Made by a program: the position numbers and the translations under genes | In this document: positions 11,470 to 21,840 of the stretch, piece by piece | How the letters are laid out: every line of letters starts with the position of its first letter | Numbering within the stretch: the stretch's first letter is position 1 | Source: Aureobasidium sp. EXF-3400 | Taxonomy: Eukaryota > Ascomycota > Dothideomycetes > Dothideales > Saccotheciaceae | Direction: 5' to 3' | Assembly: GCA_024195585.1 (NCBI GenBank) | Contig: SWBL01000060.1 | Span: 1-64,000, forward strand | DNA: 64,000 nt | Notes under the pieces: generated by a model | Database searches by the model: none | What the model saw: the letters and a program-made list of their open reading frames with translations, nothing else | Told to the model about the DNA's origin: nothing

Positions 11470-13941
11470 GAACCTACATCTGTTGCGGTTATTCCATACC
11501 CCTCGAACTGTGCTGGTTCATGGTTACGTAGAAGGATCTTGGAGAGTGAACCGTCCCGTGGCAGAAAGTATGGAAGGGTCGGTTAGTTCTTGCGAGGACC
11601 AGATCTGTCCATGTACGTGGTTGTTTCAAGTTTATGAGCAGCAAGTGAGGATAATAGCTGCTCACGACGGATTTTTGGTGGATCTAATAGTTTTTTTTTT
11701 TTTTTTTCCATATCTTTGTCCTTGTTAATGTGATAACACTTAATCTTCGTCCTCGATCTTCTTCTCAAATAACCATTTCAAGCCATACAAATGTATCAAG
11801 ACAACAAACTATGAGTCGAAGATGCAAGGTAAAACACCCAGCACCCATCAACCCGGGTAACAACTCCCTCCTCTCCTGACAAGTCCACAACAATCCACCT
11901 CTCCAACAAATCCCCGGACTCCAGTCCCCGAGTTACACCGATCCACATTCTCCATCTCGATGGACGTGTACTTTTTTTTTCCCTCAGCCTCCAATCCTGA
12001 CTTGTTACACAAGTGTGGGCAAAACGGCTCCCTGCAACTTTTTACTCGTTACATATGCACCCCGCCATGTTGCTCTCCAAAGTCTCCTCTGTTCCCCCCT
12101 TTTCTCCAGACTTTTCTGTCCTCCTCCAGCTTTCGTGTCTTATGCTGTGACCGGTTTCCCGCTGGTTCGGTTTATGTGGTTGGAGAAAACGTATGTGCAT
12201 TTGAGCAAGGCATCGATGATGGAAGTGTACCGATACTTTGGGCGACTTACAACGGTGGCAAGTGTCAGTGGTGATGAATCAAGCAAGTACAGCAGAAACA
12301 CGATCCTGATTGAAGTGTAAAGAGATGTACAGATGATAAGTGATGAGCTGTTCAGCGGTAGATCGGTCCGCGCTACCGATGGAACTGCATTCATTACCTT
12401 TGGTATGTAACTACATCCCACATGCATTGCCACAAATCCAGGATTCTAGAAAGCCCACAGTGGATAAGTGTAAAGGAGCACAAGGAAACTGCGAAGCATC
12501 CGAGACTCGGTCCAGGTCCTCTTTTGTGCAACCCCAAGAAAAAGAAAATAAAGTAAAGATGATCTTTAGTCGTTTTCAGACGGGCTTTTGGAAGAGCTGG
12601 CTTGGTGAACATCTACTCCAAGCTCGAATATTCTATTTATCCGGTAAGGTGAACAATTACCCAAATTGCATGAATCAATGATCATCACACACGAATCAAG
12701 GAAGGAAAAGCAGCCACCACTGCACCAAAAATCCCACACCCCTGGTTTTACAGCACAGCAAAAAACGCCGCACATCCAATTTGGGATCTTGCATGTGTGA
12801 TGGCCACCGCATTGATGCCTGTTCCAAATCTGCATTGTGCCGATCAAAAAGATTGATTGAAGGAAATATGGGGTGATGAGCTGGAAAGATGAAAACTTGG
12901 GGCTCGAGTCGCGTCCGTGAAATTGGCGTATTGATTGGTGGACATTAAAATGTGATCAACCTTGGACACATCACAGTCCAGCAGTGTCAAACCACTAAAG
13001 ATGCAAATTGGACATCTCAAAAAAGAAGTTCTGGAATTCGGGATCGGCACTGTGCCCTTTGCCAGACAGCCGCCTGTAATATAAAAGCCGCGGTGCATGG
13101 GAAAGAAAACTTGCGGTCAAGAAGTAACAAAGCAACATGCTATCAAAAGATCACTGCTATTCGTCCTGTTGTACAGCCGAGTTAACCATGGAGATACGTT
13201 GAAAGTCCATCAGCTCCAATCACAGGAACTCGGTGTCGTGACATCCTCTGTTGAAGAGTTCGCGATCTGCAATGGCCGTGGTTAAACACGAGATGTGATG
13301 GTGTCGAATCTATGCGCCCACGTTTGCGCCCCCAGGAGGTGGGAAAACCCGACAGTTTGGTTCACAGAAGGGACGGCGCGGGGCGCGGGATTCCGGCTCC
13401 GTTTGATCTAATGCACCAGAAAGTGCAGCAGGGCGAGGGGGGCGTGGCGTGGGAAAAGAGATAGGTGTGGCCTGTGGTGTGTATCGGAAAACGGCTTTTG
13501 CGGCTGTGAGCCAAAGAAAAGAGGGTTGCAAGGATGATGGGCATGAGATGACGGCCTGTCATTCGGAACCCGAACAAGTTGGCGGTGTGAAATTGTCCTG
13601 AATCGGTGATACAGGAGTGGTGGAGGCGGAAAATGTGATGAAAGAGGACGAGATCTGGGATATTTATTCTGGGTATGCCTTCGCTCGTCTGGCACTTGTC
13701 GTTTATCTTCTCTTTTTGATTCTCAATCTTCCATCAAGGTTGCTTTGGTCACCCCAAGTCTAGACAACATCAAATTCCTTCCGACAACAGCAAGCCACAG
13801 ATAGCATATCAAGAAGACTCGTCTCCACCAACCACTTGAGCCTCTCGTCGTATCGCTTCTTCGTCTTCAGAAGCAGCAGTAATCTTGCATTCAGCTCAAC
13901 TTCTCGCTTGCACATATCGAACACCGTCACACCAAGTCAAT
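11470..13941. other. gene-poor stretch, 2.5 kb
   Basis: The longest stretch without a recognisable protein. It begins with the P450 3' region and a run of 17 T at 11691-11707. The last 300 bp (about 13650-13941) look like a promoter and leader, with CT-rich and CAACA-rich tracts before the small ORF at 13942. Open frames around 12340-12681 and 13310-13695 have no motifs and a composition unlike the neighbouring genes. A non-coding RNA is possible but I see nothing that proves it. Confidence 0.5.
11691..11707 (+). repeat. T17 homopolymer
   Basis: Seventeen consecutive T, about 220 bp after the P450 stop codon. Length may be inexact in a sequenced homopolymer. Confidence 0.8.
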
Positions 13942-14148
13942 ATGACTCCTGCACACCCTCAAGCTGCCAGTCGCCCGCGTCTGATCTTGCGCTCCGACTC
14001 TTTCACACACGAAGACATCAATGCTGCTTTCGCAGCTTCAGCCTCACAGCCACGCACCAAGGATCTCAAGATCCGCATCGCTCAGAAGGACGAGACACCT
14101 GCTCCTCCGCCGTCGCCAACCGAAGCCTTTTCTTCTCACCGTCCTTGA
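13942..14148 (+). CDS. small hypothetical protein, 68 residues
   Basis: A single ATG-TGA frame beginning MTPAHPQAASRPRLILRSDS. Support: a long pyrimidine- and CAACA-rich leader typical of fungal 5' untranslated regions, a CAATATG start context, and codon choice like that of neighbouring genes (GCT, CGC, AAG, ACC). The protein is basic with a Pro-rich end (APPPSPTEAF); no domain is recognisable. It could be the first exon of a longer gene, but I found no convincing donor and the next gene is convergent. An in-frame upstream ATG at 13885 would add 19 residues. Confidence 0.4.
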   Translation: MTPAHPQAASRPRLILRSDSFTHEDINAAFAASASQPRTKDLKIRIAQKDETPAPPPSPTEAFSSHRP

Positions 14149-14463
14149 TCGTCAGAGCTGACAAGGGCTGGAACCTATCACTCGACACACACCATATGCC
14201 CGAAACAATTACAAGGGAGCACCAATCAAGGAAGTAGTTGGAGTTATTGGAGGGGAGAAGGTTCGGAGTTTCTCGGAGTGTTACAGCCGCTCAACAAAGA
14301 CGAAATCAGTAGGACTGATCAGGGCATTGTATTCGTTCTTATTTTTCCCATCGGGTTTGATGGTTCATGGCATCATCGTGCCGGCGTTTTGGTTCAGGGA
14401 ACTGCTGTTCATCCCAAATACCGCTTACTCAGAAATGACGATAATGAATTGCAATGTATTGCC
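14149..14463. other. convergent intergenic region
   Basis: 315 bp between the small ORF (plus) and the PPR-like gene (minus), presumably the 3' untranslated regions of both. Nothing else seen. Confidence 0.5.
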
Positions 14464-16719
14464 TCAAGCTTTGCGACCACGGAGTTCGAAGATTTTCTCG
14501 CGGAACTCATCGAGTGTTACAGTTTTCTCACCATCCGCGGGAGTGCTTCTTTTGTCGCTTTGTGTGGTTGCTGAGTCGCACAAGCCTACAAATTCGTCGA
14601 GTTCTGGCACACTGTCCCATTCTGTGTCGCGGCTAGGAGGTGGTGTACCAAGTTTGATGGCCTCGTCAACAGCATCCATGTACTTCTTGTCATGCAATTT
14701 TGCATCAAACAGTAATTCGTTGATCGTCTTCCAGTTTTGGTATCGAAGTTCATCAAGTGGATATCCTGTTGGGCCCATAGCTGGCGTCTCTCCTGCCTCT
14801 GCGTCTGCCTCGATATTTGTACTCGGCTCAGAAGTTGGGAATGGAAAAATGTTGAGAGTTGTTGACGAGTCTGTTGTCATCTCATCGTATACTGTACGAA
14901 TATGTTCTTCCGGCACATTCGTGTACACACTCGACCGGTTCAACAACGAGAGCGACATTGGCTCGGTGTAGAAATTGCGGTTCAGTTGTGCATTGTTGGA
15001 CAAGTACTCAACATCCCGCTTCAGAAGTTCAAGGATTCTCATCGTCTTTTCTTTCGTGATCAGATCGCGTTCTGAATCATTCTTGTCTGGATTAAGTTTT
15101 CTTGAGAAGTTCTGAGCCTGGAGCGCAGTACTCATTTGGTCCAGGATATGAGGAGAGGCAATATGTTGGAAGTTGATTAGCTGTTGTTGCAGGTAATCCG
15201 GGTCATTGATGCGCCTAACAGCATTCAACAAGTTTTGCCAGTCTACAAGTTCCAAAGCAGCACCTTTCTCAATGCGTTCGGCAACGAGATTGGTCCAAGC
15301 TGAATGAACTCCTTCAGGGTCGTCCATTTCGCCCGCGGCTGCCAGGATGGAACGGAAAGTTACCGTATTTGGCTTAAGGCTGTAGTGTTCCATAGCTTCA
15401 AGAGCATTATCGATGATGTCTTTACGCTTACCTCGACCTGCGAGACTGGCAATCATAGAGTTGAACGAGGCTATACCTGGAGGTGAGTTTACACTAGCCC
15501 AAATGCCAAAGAGATCGCTGAGCAAAGCACTGATGGCATCGGTTATGGGCCGCAATTGCTCGGAAGACATTCTGGTATAGGCATGATCCTTCAAAAGAAC
15601 AGTGATAGCTATGACAAGTTCGTTGAGAGACTTGTTGTTCAGAGGCGCACCAGAGTTGTTGTGGACGTAGCAAGCCATGATCATTGCACGCAGTAGAGCA
15701 GCATTCCTGATGGGACTTGAAGCAGCAACCTTTCTCATCCTTGTCAGGAGAATCTTGAGAGCATCGTGACCAGGCGTAGCACCAGCTTGACAAGCAAGCA
15801 TGAAGACTTTATAGGCTTCATCAAGAGGACGTTCTTGCACAAAGAGAGTGACAAATCGAGGGGGTATCTTGGTCGGGAAGAGTCTCAAGGCGGTGTCGAG
15901 AGTAAGGTAAGCATTTTTGGCATCGCCACGCAAAATGCGAGCTGTCAAGATGCCTTGTAGAAGAGCCTTGGGGATGCCTGATATGATGGTAGGCTGACGA
16001 CGATCAGCGATGACAGCATTGTGTGCAAGATGATAGTGAAGAAAAACGCCAGGAAAGCGATCGAGAGCGCTCTCATAGAGTTGTTCGGTTTCCTCGGCAG
16101 GACGACCCTGGAAGGCAAAGAGCTCGAGGGCGACACCGTACAAGTTTGCGTTAACATAGTCGCCGCCTTGTTTTGCCAGCCAGGCCCAGAAGGCGATTCC
16201 CTTGTCGAAAGCAGCCGACTCTTTGTAAAAGCTCAAGAGATGCAGGTGAGCATCGTAACTCGGAGGCAGGACTTTGGCCTGAATGTCGAGGACTAGGAGG
16301 TCTGCGAGACTGCTGAGTTCTGCAGGAATGCGAGATCGTCGGACAGATTGCGAAAGCAGTCTGAGAGAGGTGTGCAGAGCTTTTGCAATGTCAGCGACAT
16401 CTTGGTCGCCGAGAGGGATCTTGTTGCGGAGGACATTGTAGGCAGAGGCTATTTGTTGTACGTTGTTCGCATCAAGAGCATGTCGAAGAAGCTCGACATG
16501 ACGGAGAAAGGCAGGTGGACGCTCAGCTTCGAGTGCAGCCTTCTGTCGTCTCCGGATGTGTTTGGGAGTGGTTGCGTAGGAACGAGTTGGTCGCGTGAGG
16601 GAAAGAGCAGAAAGTCGGGAAAGAAGTAGACCAGTCTGTCCAAGATTGGGTCGAGTGGCTACGGCGAGTCCATGTTTTGCGAAAGCGCCTGCCTTTTGCA
16701 GAGTAGACGCGCGCAGCAT
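14464..16719 (-). CDS. mitochondrial PPR/TPR-like protein
   Basis: One uninterrupted 751-residue frame. The N-terminus (MLRASTLQKAGAFAKHGLAV, then RSYATTPKHIRRRQ) is Arg/Ser-rich without acids for about 45 residues, a classic mitochondrial presequence ending in a YAT processing-like site. The rest is almost entirely helical, with spaced pairs such as NANLYGVALELFAFQGRP and ASFNSMIASLAGRGKRKDII-NALEAMEHYSLKPN, the latter a good pentatricopeptide unit (FNSMI...G, then LKPNTVTFRSIL). PPR proteins bind organellar RNA, so a role in mitochondrial mRNA stability or translation is likely. I considered yeast Rmd9 and Neurospora CIA84 but cannot assign either. It is divergent from zeta-COP with 282 bp between start codons. 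Confidence 0.7.
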   Translation of the reverse strand: MLRASTLQKAGAFAKHGLAVATRPNLGQTGLLLSRLSALSLTRPTRSYATTPKHIRRRQKAALEAERPPAFLRHVELLRHALDANNVQQIASAYNVLRNKIPLGDQDVADIAKALHTSLRLLSQSVRRSRIPAELSSLADLLVLDIQAKVLPPSYDAHLHLLSFYKESAAFDKGIAFWAWLAKQGGDYVNANLYGVALELFAFQGRPAEETEQLYESALDRFPGVFLHYHLAHNAVIADRRQPTIISGIPKALLQGILTARILRGDAKNAYLTLDTALRLFPTKIPPRFVTLFVQERPLDEAYKVFMLACQAGATPGHDALKILLTRMRKVAASSPIRNAALLRAMIMACYVHNNSGAPLNNKSLNELVIAITVLLKDHAYTRMSSEQLRPITDAISALLSDLFGIWASVNSPPGIASFNSMIASLAGRGKRKDIIDNALEAMEHYSLKPNTVTFRSILAAAGEMDDPEGVHSAWTNLVAERIEKGAALELVDWQNLLNAVRRINDPDYLQQQLINFQHIASPHILDQMSTALQAQNFSRKLNPDKNDSERDLITKEKTMRILELLKRDVEYLSNNAQLNRNFYTEPMSLSLLNRSSVYTNVPEEHIRTVYDEMTTDSSTTLNIFPFPTSEPSTNIEADAEAGETPAMGPTGYPLDELRYQNWKTINELLFDAKLHDKKYMDAVDEAIKLGTPPPSRDTEWDSVPELDEFVGLCDSATTQSDKRSTPADGEKTVTLDEFREKIFELRGRKA

Positions 16720-17001
16720 CGAGTGATTCCCTCTCTTTCTTTATGGCAGGAACAAAATGTCCAGAATGACTTTCTCCAAATAATTCTAAATCTCGGAGGA
16801 GAGGCAGAACTCCGCAAGTTGCATGTGAAGGAAGAGGTCGCTTCATCTTCCCCTTTGCAAAAGTCGTGGGACACCTGGCCGCTGCTGTCACTTGTCACCA
16901 ACGCTTGGAGCTCCCTGAATTGAGGCCACGATCCAAACACCTAAACACACCCATCCAGCACTCGCCATTTGACGACAGAGAAACCAGCGCAAACGTCCAT
17001 C

Positions 17002-17659
17002 ATGTCACCCAACATGTCGCTCTTCTCGGTCAATGCCGTCCTGATCCTGGCGGCCGACGACTCGTCGCGCATCCTCGCCAAATACTACTCTCCTCCTCAT
17101 GCTCCTGCCAATGCCACAGCCAACGACTTCCCTGGCGCCAACCCCTACCCTCAACTCAAGGACCAGAAGGCTTTCGAGAAGGGACTTTTGGAAAAGACGG
17201 CCAAGCAGAACAGCGACATTATTCTCTACGACAACCGAATTGTAGTCTTCAAGATGGAAAGCGATGTTATGCTCTATGTTGTCGGAGGCGCCGACGAGAA
17301 CGAGATCTTGCTCTACTCTGTTGTTCTGGCTCTGCGCGACTCTCTCAACATCCTCCTCAAGTACGTCCAACCACTATCTTCAATCGAGACACCAAGACTG
17401 ACTCTCTGACCACAGGAACTCTGTCGACAAGCGCACAATCGTCGAGAACTACGACCTGGTTTCCCTCGCCATTGACGAAATTATTGACGACGGTATTGTG
17501 CTCGAGACGGATCCCGTCATTGTCGCATCGCGTGTCAGCAAGCCTCCCGTCCAGGACATCAGCAGTGTCCAGGGCATCGACCTCTCAGAAGAGGGTCTGC
17601 TCAAGGCATGGCAATTTGGCAAGATGAAGTTGGGTGAGAGATTACGACAGGGTCTGTAA
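17002..17659 (+). CDS. ret3: coatomer subunit zeta (zeta-COP)
   Basis: Exons 17002-17360 and 17416-17659 with a 55-nt intron (GTACGT...CACAG) give 200 residues, close to yeast Ret3. Zeta-COP is the small adaptin-like chain that pairs with gamma-COP in the COPI coat, which moves cargo from Golgi to ER. Seen: the longin-like fold start SLFSVNAVLILAADDSSRIL; KTAKQNSDIILYDN; VVFKMESDVMLYVVGG; ENEILLYSVVLALRDSLNILLK; and after the join NSVDKRTIVENYDLVSLAIDEIIDDGIVLE, all family blocks. A slight insert (ANATANDFPG) lies in the first loop. A second ATG five codons in (MSLF) is an equally possible start. Confidence 0.95.
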
Positions 17660-17961
17660 TCAGAGAGAGAAAGTAGTTGAGGGCATCTGGCAAAAGGAGT
17701 TATAGGCGTTATGGGCGGCAGCATGACAAGCGTCACGACGAATCATCGAATGCTTTGTGGGATACCATTCTAGTGGCCGAACTGAGAGATAGACGGACCA
17801 GACGACCAAAACGAGTCAGTAATTTGACCATGAGTTCAATTGTTCAATCATGATCCTTTTTTCGGTGATGTCATGGTCGTCGACTTGTTCGGTGGGGCAG
17901 CAGCGTGTCGCCCTCTTTTGCTTCTCTTTTACGAAGACACCAACACATCCCTCCAACAAAT
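17660..17961. other. intergenic between RET3 and RQC2
   Basis: 302 bp, same-strand neighbours. Presumed RET3 3' end and RQC2 promoter; CCAACAAAT precedes the RQC2 ATG. No gene seen. Confidence 0.5.
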
Positions 17962-20900
17962 ATGAAGCAGCGATTCTCGTCCTTGGACGTCAAGGTCATT
18001 GCTCATGAGCTTTCATCAGCGTTAGTGAGCCTGCGCGTGTCCAACATCTACGACCTTTCGTCACGAATCTTCTTGTTCAAGTTTGCCAAACCAGAGCGTC
18101 GCGAACAGCTCATCATAGACTCTGGTTTCCGATGCCACCTCACCACCTTTGCTAGAGCCACCGCCGCCGCTCCCTCGCCCTTCATCACCCGTCTCCGCAA
18201 GTACCTTCGCACCCGACGAGTCACTTCCGTCTCCCAGATCGGTACCGACCGCATCATCGACATCCAATTCTCCGACGGCCAATACCATCTGTTCCTTGAG
18301 TTCTACGCCGGAGGTAACATTGTCCTCACCGATAATGAGCTCAACATCATCGGTCTGCTCAGAAACGTAGATGAGGGTGCCGAGCACGAGCGCTACCGCC
18401 TGGGCCTCCAGTACAACCTCGAGCTGCGTCAAAACTATGGAGGCGTTCCACCTTTGACCAAAGATCGTGTCCGAGCTGGTCTCGAGAAGGCCATTGAGCG
18501 CCAGGCTCAAGATCAATCCACCAAGAAGATCAAGAAGAAGCCCGGAGATGCTCTGCGCAAAGCTCTAGCCGTCTCAATTACTGAGTTCCCTCCTGTTGTT
18601 CTCGATCACGTCTTCGAAGTTACTGGCTTCGACAAGAATGTCCAACCATCAGAGGTTCTCGAAAATGAAGAGACACTCGACAAGCTCATGGCTGTCTTTG
18701 ACGAGGCCTCCAAGGTTCTGGCTGACATCACATCTGCCGATACTGTTACTGGTTACATCGTGTGCAAGCGTAACAAGAAGGCGGCTGCAGACAACAATGA
18801 GGATGGTGAAACCAAAGAGGACAAGACCAAGGGCCTGATGTACGACGACTTCCACCCTTTCAAGCCGAAGCAGTTGGAAAACAACCCTGAGAACGTCTTC
18901 TTGGAATTTACCGGTTTCAACAAGACAGTAGATGAGTTCTTCTCGTCCATCGAGGGTCAGAAGCTTGAATCTAAGTTGAGCGAAAGGGAAGAGCAGGCAA
19001 AGAAGAGGCTCGAGGCCGCTCGTCAAGAACACGCCCGTCGTATCGGTTCTCTCCAGCAAACACAGGAACTCAACGTCATGAAAGCTCAAGCTATTGAGGC
19101 CAACCTGGATCGTGTAGAAGAGGCTACTGCAGCTGTCAATGGTCTCATCGCTCAGGGTATGGATTGGGTCGAGATCGAACGTCTCATCGAGATGGAGCAG
19201 AGTCGCAACAACGCCGTCGCCGAAATCATCAAGCTTCCTCTCAAACTCGAGGAGAATACCGTTACCTTACTCCTGTCTGACTACTCGTACGAAGAGGAGG
19301 AGGAGATGGGCGACGTGACTGAGAGCGACAACTCGGATAGTGAGGATGAGGACAAGAAAAAGTCAACAAAGGGCAACCACAAGGAAGACAAGCGTCTTAC
19401 CGTCGACATTGATCTTGGCTTGTCAGGTTGGTCAAATGCGCGTCAATACTACGACCAGAAGCGCGTAGCCGCCACCAAGCAGGAAAAGACCGAGCAGGCT
19501 TCCACAAAGGCACTAAAGAGCACTGAGCAAAGAATCCAAGCAGATTTGAAGAAGGGCTTGAAACAAGAAAAGGCAGTTCTTCGCCCTGTACGCAAGCAGC
19601 TCTGGTTTGAGAAGTTCATTTATTTCATCTCGTCTGATGGTTATCTGGTTCTCGGTGGCAAGGATGCTCAGCAAAATGAACTTCTATACCGTCGTCACCT
19701 GAAAAAGGGCGACATATACGTCCATGCTGATCTTCATGGTGCCTCATCCGTCATTATCAAGAACAACCCTGGACTGGCTGAATACGAAATTCCTCCATCG
19801 ACCTTGTCGCAGGCCGGAAATTTGTCAGTTTGCACATCGAGTGCCTGGGACTCCAAGGCTGTCATGTCTGCATGGTGGGTGAATGCTGACCAAGTGTCAA
19901 AGACCGCTCCTACGGGAGAATACTTGACTACTGGTGGATTCATGATTCGTGGCAAGAAGAACTTCCTTCCTCCTGCTCAGCTTCTACTTGGCTTTGCTGT
20001 CATCTGGCAGATCAGCGAACAAAGCAAGGCCAAACACGTCAAACACAGACTGCAGAACGATGACGTCCGTGGACTGACTCAAGAAGCCAACTCAAAGGCA
20101 GCTGTTAACGAAGAATCTGATGATGACTTCCCCGATGCTGGAAAGGATGAGGCTAGTGATGACGAGTTCCCTGATGTCAAGGATGAAGGCAAGACTGACG
20201 AGTCTGATGATGAGTTCCCTGACGCACAAAGAGGCGATGCATCTCCTGCTAGCGAGGAAGCAAGAACGCCTGAGGAACGTTCCAACCCTCTACAGCCTCA
20301 AGGCGCTCAGCAATCGCGTAACCAGCCTTCTGAGCCAGCAGATGAAGACACTCACTCGAGTGTTTCTGATTCTGAGGACGAAGAGGAGACCGGTGACAAG
20401 GAAGAAGACTCCAAGCCAGAAGTCTCAGAGTCTGCACAACCTCAGTCGCAAGGCAAGAAGGCTGGAGGCAAGAGCAAAGGCAAGAGCGAAGCACCCAAGA
20501 ATTCTCCCAACCAGCCCAAGCAAACCAAGCCTGTCCGCGGCAAACGCGGCAAAGCCAAAAAGGCAGCCCAAAAATACGCCGACCAAGACGAAGAAGACCG
20601 CCGTCTGGCCATGGAAATCCTAGGTTCAAAAGCCGCCGAAGAGAAACGTTCAGCCGAAGAAGAAGAAAAAGCCAAAAAGGTCGAAAGCGCAGAAGCAGCA
20701 AAAGAACGCCGTCGCGCTCAACACGAAAAGGCACAGCGCGAAGGCCTTGAGGCCGAGGAAATCCGTCGCTTGAATTTGGAAGAAGGCATCGAGGCGCTGG
20801 ATGAAGAGGAGAGTAGTGCTGTCACACAGCTAGACGCTTATGTGGGCACTCCTCTTCCCGGCGACGAACTCCTCGAGGCAATTCCCGTGTGTGCTCCTTG

Positions 20901-21231
20901 GGCCGCATTGGCAAAGTACAAGTACAAAGTCAAGTTGCAGCCTGGAGCGCAAAAGAAAGGAAGAGCGATTCGTGAGATCATGGATAGTTGGGCAAAGGCA
21001 GGTACTGTCAATAAATGGGTTGATCAGTCCATGACCGATACCGAACGTATCTGGCCTAGAGAGCTTGAACTCATCAAGAATTGGAAGGATGTTGAGGTTA
21101 TTGGCGTGTTGCCTGTTAGTAAGGTTAGAGTCATGATGAGTGGAGGTGCACATGGTAGCAGCGGTGGCAGTGGTGGTCAAAAAGGTAAGGGCAAAGGACG
21201 AGGTGGCAGAGGCTCAAAGAAGTCTCGTTGA
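17962..21231 (+). CDS. rqc2: ribosome quality control protein Rqc2/NEMF (NFACT family)
   Basis: Intronless, 1089 residues (yeast Rqc2 1038, human NEMF about 1076). Rqc2 binds the stalled 60S-peptidyl-tRNA complex, recruits the Ltn1 ligase and directs template-free CAT-tail addition. Seen: NFACT-N beginning MKQRFSSLDVKVIAHEL and RVSNIYDLSSRIFLFKF with the TDRII block near residue 100; a long coiled coil around 350-430; the NFACT-R (DUF814) block GDIYVHADLHGASSV at about 590; a highly acidic disordered insert with SDDDFPD/SDDEFPD units near 715-760, then Lys-rich low complexity; and NFACT-C CAPWAALAKYKYKVKLQPG near 977, with a Gly/Lys-rich tail. The first true ATG is used; an upstream in-frame GTG is ignored. 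It lies tail to tail with SUP35. Confidence 0.96.
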   Translation: MKQRFSSLDVKVIAHELSSALVSLRVSNIYDLSSRIFLFKFAKPERREQLIIDSGFRCHLTTFARATAAAPSPFITRLRKYLRTRRVTSVSQIGTDRIIDIQFSDGQYHLFLEFYAGGNIVLTDNELNIIGLLRNVDEGAEHERYRLGLQYNLELRQNYGGVPPLTKDRVRAGLEKAIERQAQDQSTKKIKKKPGDALRKALAVSITEFPPVVLDHVFEVTGFDKNVQPSEVLENEETLDKLMAVFDEASKVLADITSADTVTGYIVCKRNKKAAADNNEDGETKEDKTKGLMYDDFHPFKPKQLENNPENVFLEFTGFNKTVDEFFSSIEGQKLESKLSEREEQAKKRLEAARQEHARRIGSLQQTQELNVMKAQAIEANLDRVEEATAAVNGLIAQGMDWVEIERLIEMEQSRNNAVAEIIKLPLKLEENTVTLLLSDYSYEEEEEMGDVTESDNSDSEDEDKKKSTKGNHKEDKRLTVDIDLGLSGWSNARQYYDQKRVAATKQEKTEQASTKALKSTEQRIQADLKKGLKQEKAVLRPVRKQLWFEKFIYFISSDGYLVLGGKDAQQNELLYRRHLKKGDIYVHADLHGASSVIIKNNPGLAEYEIPPSTLSQAGNLSVCTSSAWDSKAVMSAWWVNADQVSKTAPTGEYLTTGGFMIRGKKNFLPPAQLLLGFAVIWQISEQSKAKHVKHRLQNDDVRGLTQEANSKAAVNEESDDDFPDAGKDEASDDEFPDVKDEGKTDESDDEFPDAQRGDASPASEEARTPEERSNPLQPQGAQQSRNQPSEPADEDTHSSVSDSEDEEETGDKEEDSKPEVSESAQPQSQGKKAGGKSKGKSEAPKNSPNQPKQTKPVRGKRGKAKKAAQKYADQDEEDRRLAMEILGSKAAEEKRSAEEEEKAKKVESAEAAKERRRAQHEKAQREGLEAEEIRRLNLEEGIEALDEEESSAVTQLDAYVGTPLPGDELLEAIPVCAPWAALAKYKYKVKLQPGAQKKGRAIREIMDSWAKAGTVNKWVDQSMTDTERIWPRELELIKNWKDVEVIGVLPVSKVRVMMSGGAHGSSGGSGGQKGKGKGRGGRGSKKSR

Positions 21232-21840
21232 ATGCACCCATCTAGTAGGTAGCCCACAATGTTTTCCAAGTTTACTTGTTTATATCTTCTTCCTGTAAGC
21301 GAGCAGGACGATGAACTTTCCAAGAGAAAACTCGCTACCGTTGACAGAGAGTAGATTGTCCACCGGAATCCTATCATTGTCGCGATCGTGATACTCTTGG
21401 ACCATGAGGGCTCAATAACTTAGCCTGCCTATCACGCATTTAGGATACCTGCTGTCTGTGATCGCACGCGAGAGGTACATCACTGAGAAGGTAGAAGGCG
21501 CTCTCCATGCCATGAGTTCTTAGGCTCCATGATGATGAAAATGAGCGATATTTGCTATGGCACAAAGCATAAGAGACATGAATCATCCATGAAGTCCAAA
21601 GCACATCCTAGAAGCAACGGGACAATTATCGCACAATAACTGCACAGCATCAAGAAATCGTGTTTTACTTTTCTCTTCATATCCTAACTTGTAAGACAAA
21701 GGGGCATCTCTGTTCCGATTCTTTTCCCCCCTACTTATATGTCCCTATCCTCATGCCTCTTCATTTCTTTATTGGTATCAAAAATTGCAAGAAACGGGCA
21801 CGGGCTCTCTGTCACCTTGACTCTAGCAGTGAGAGACCAT
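21232..21840. other. convergent intergenic region RQC2/SUP35
   Basis: 609 bp shared by two gene ends. It should hold both polyadenylation regions. No open frame worth calling. Confidence 0.55.
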
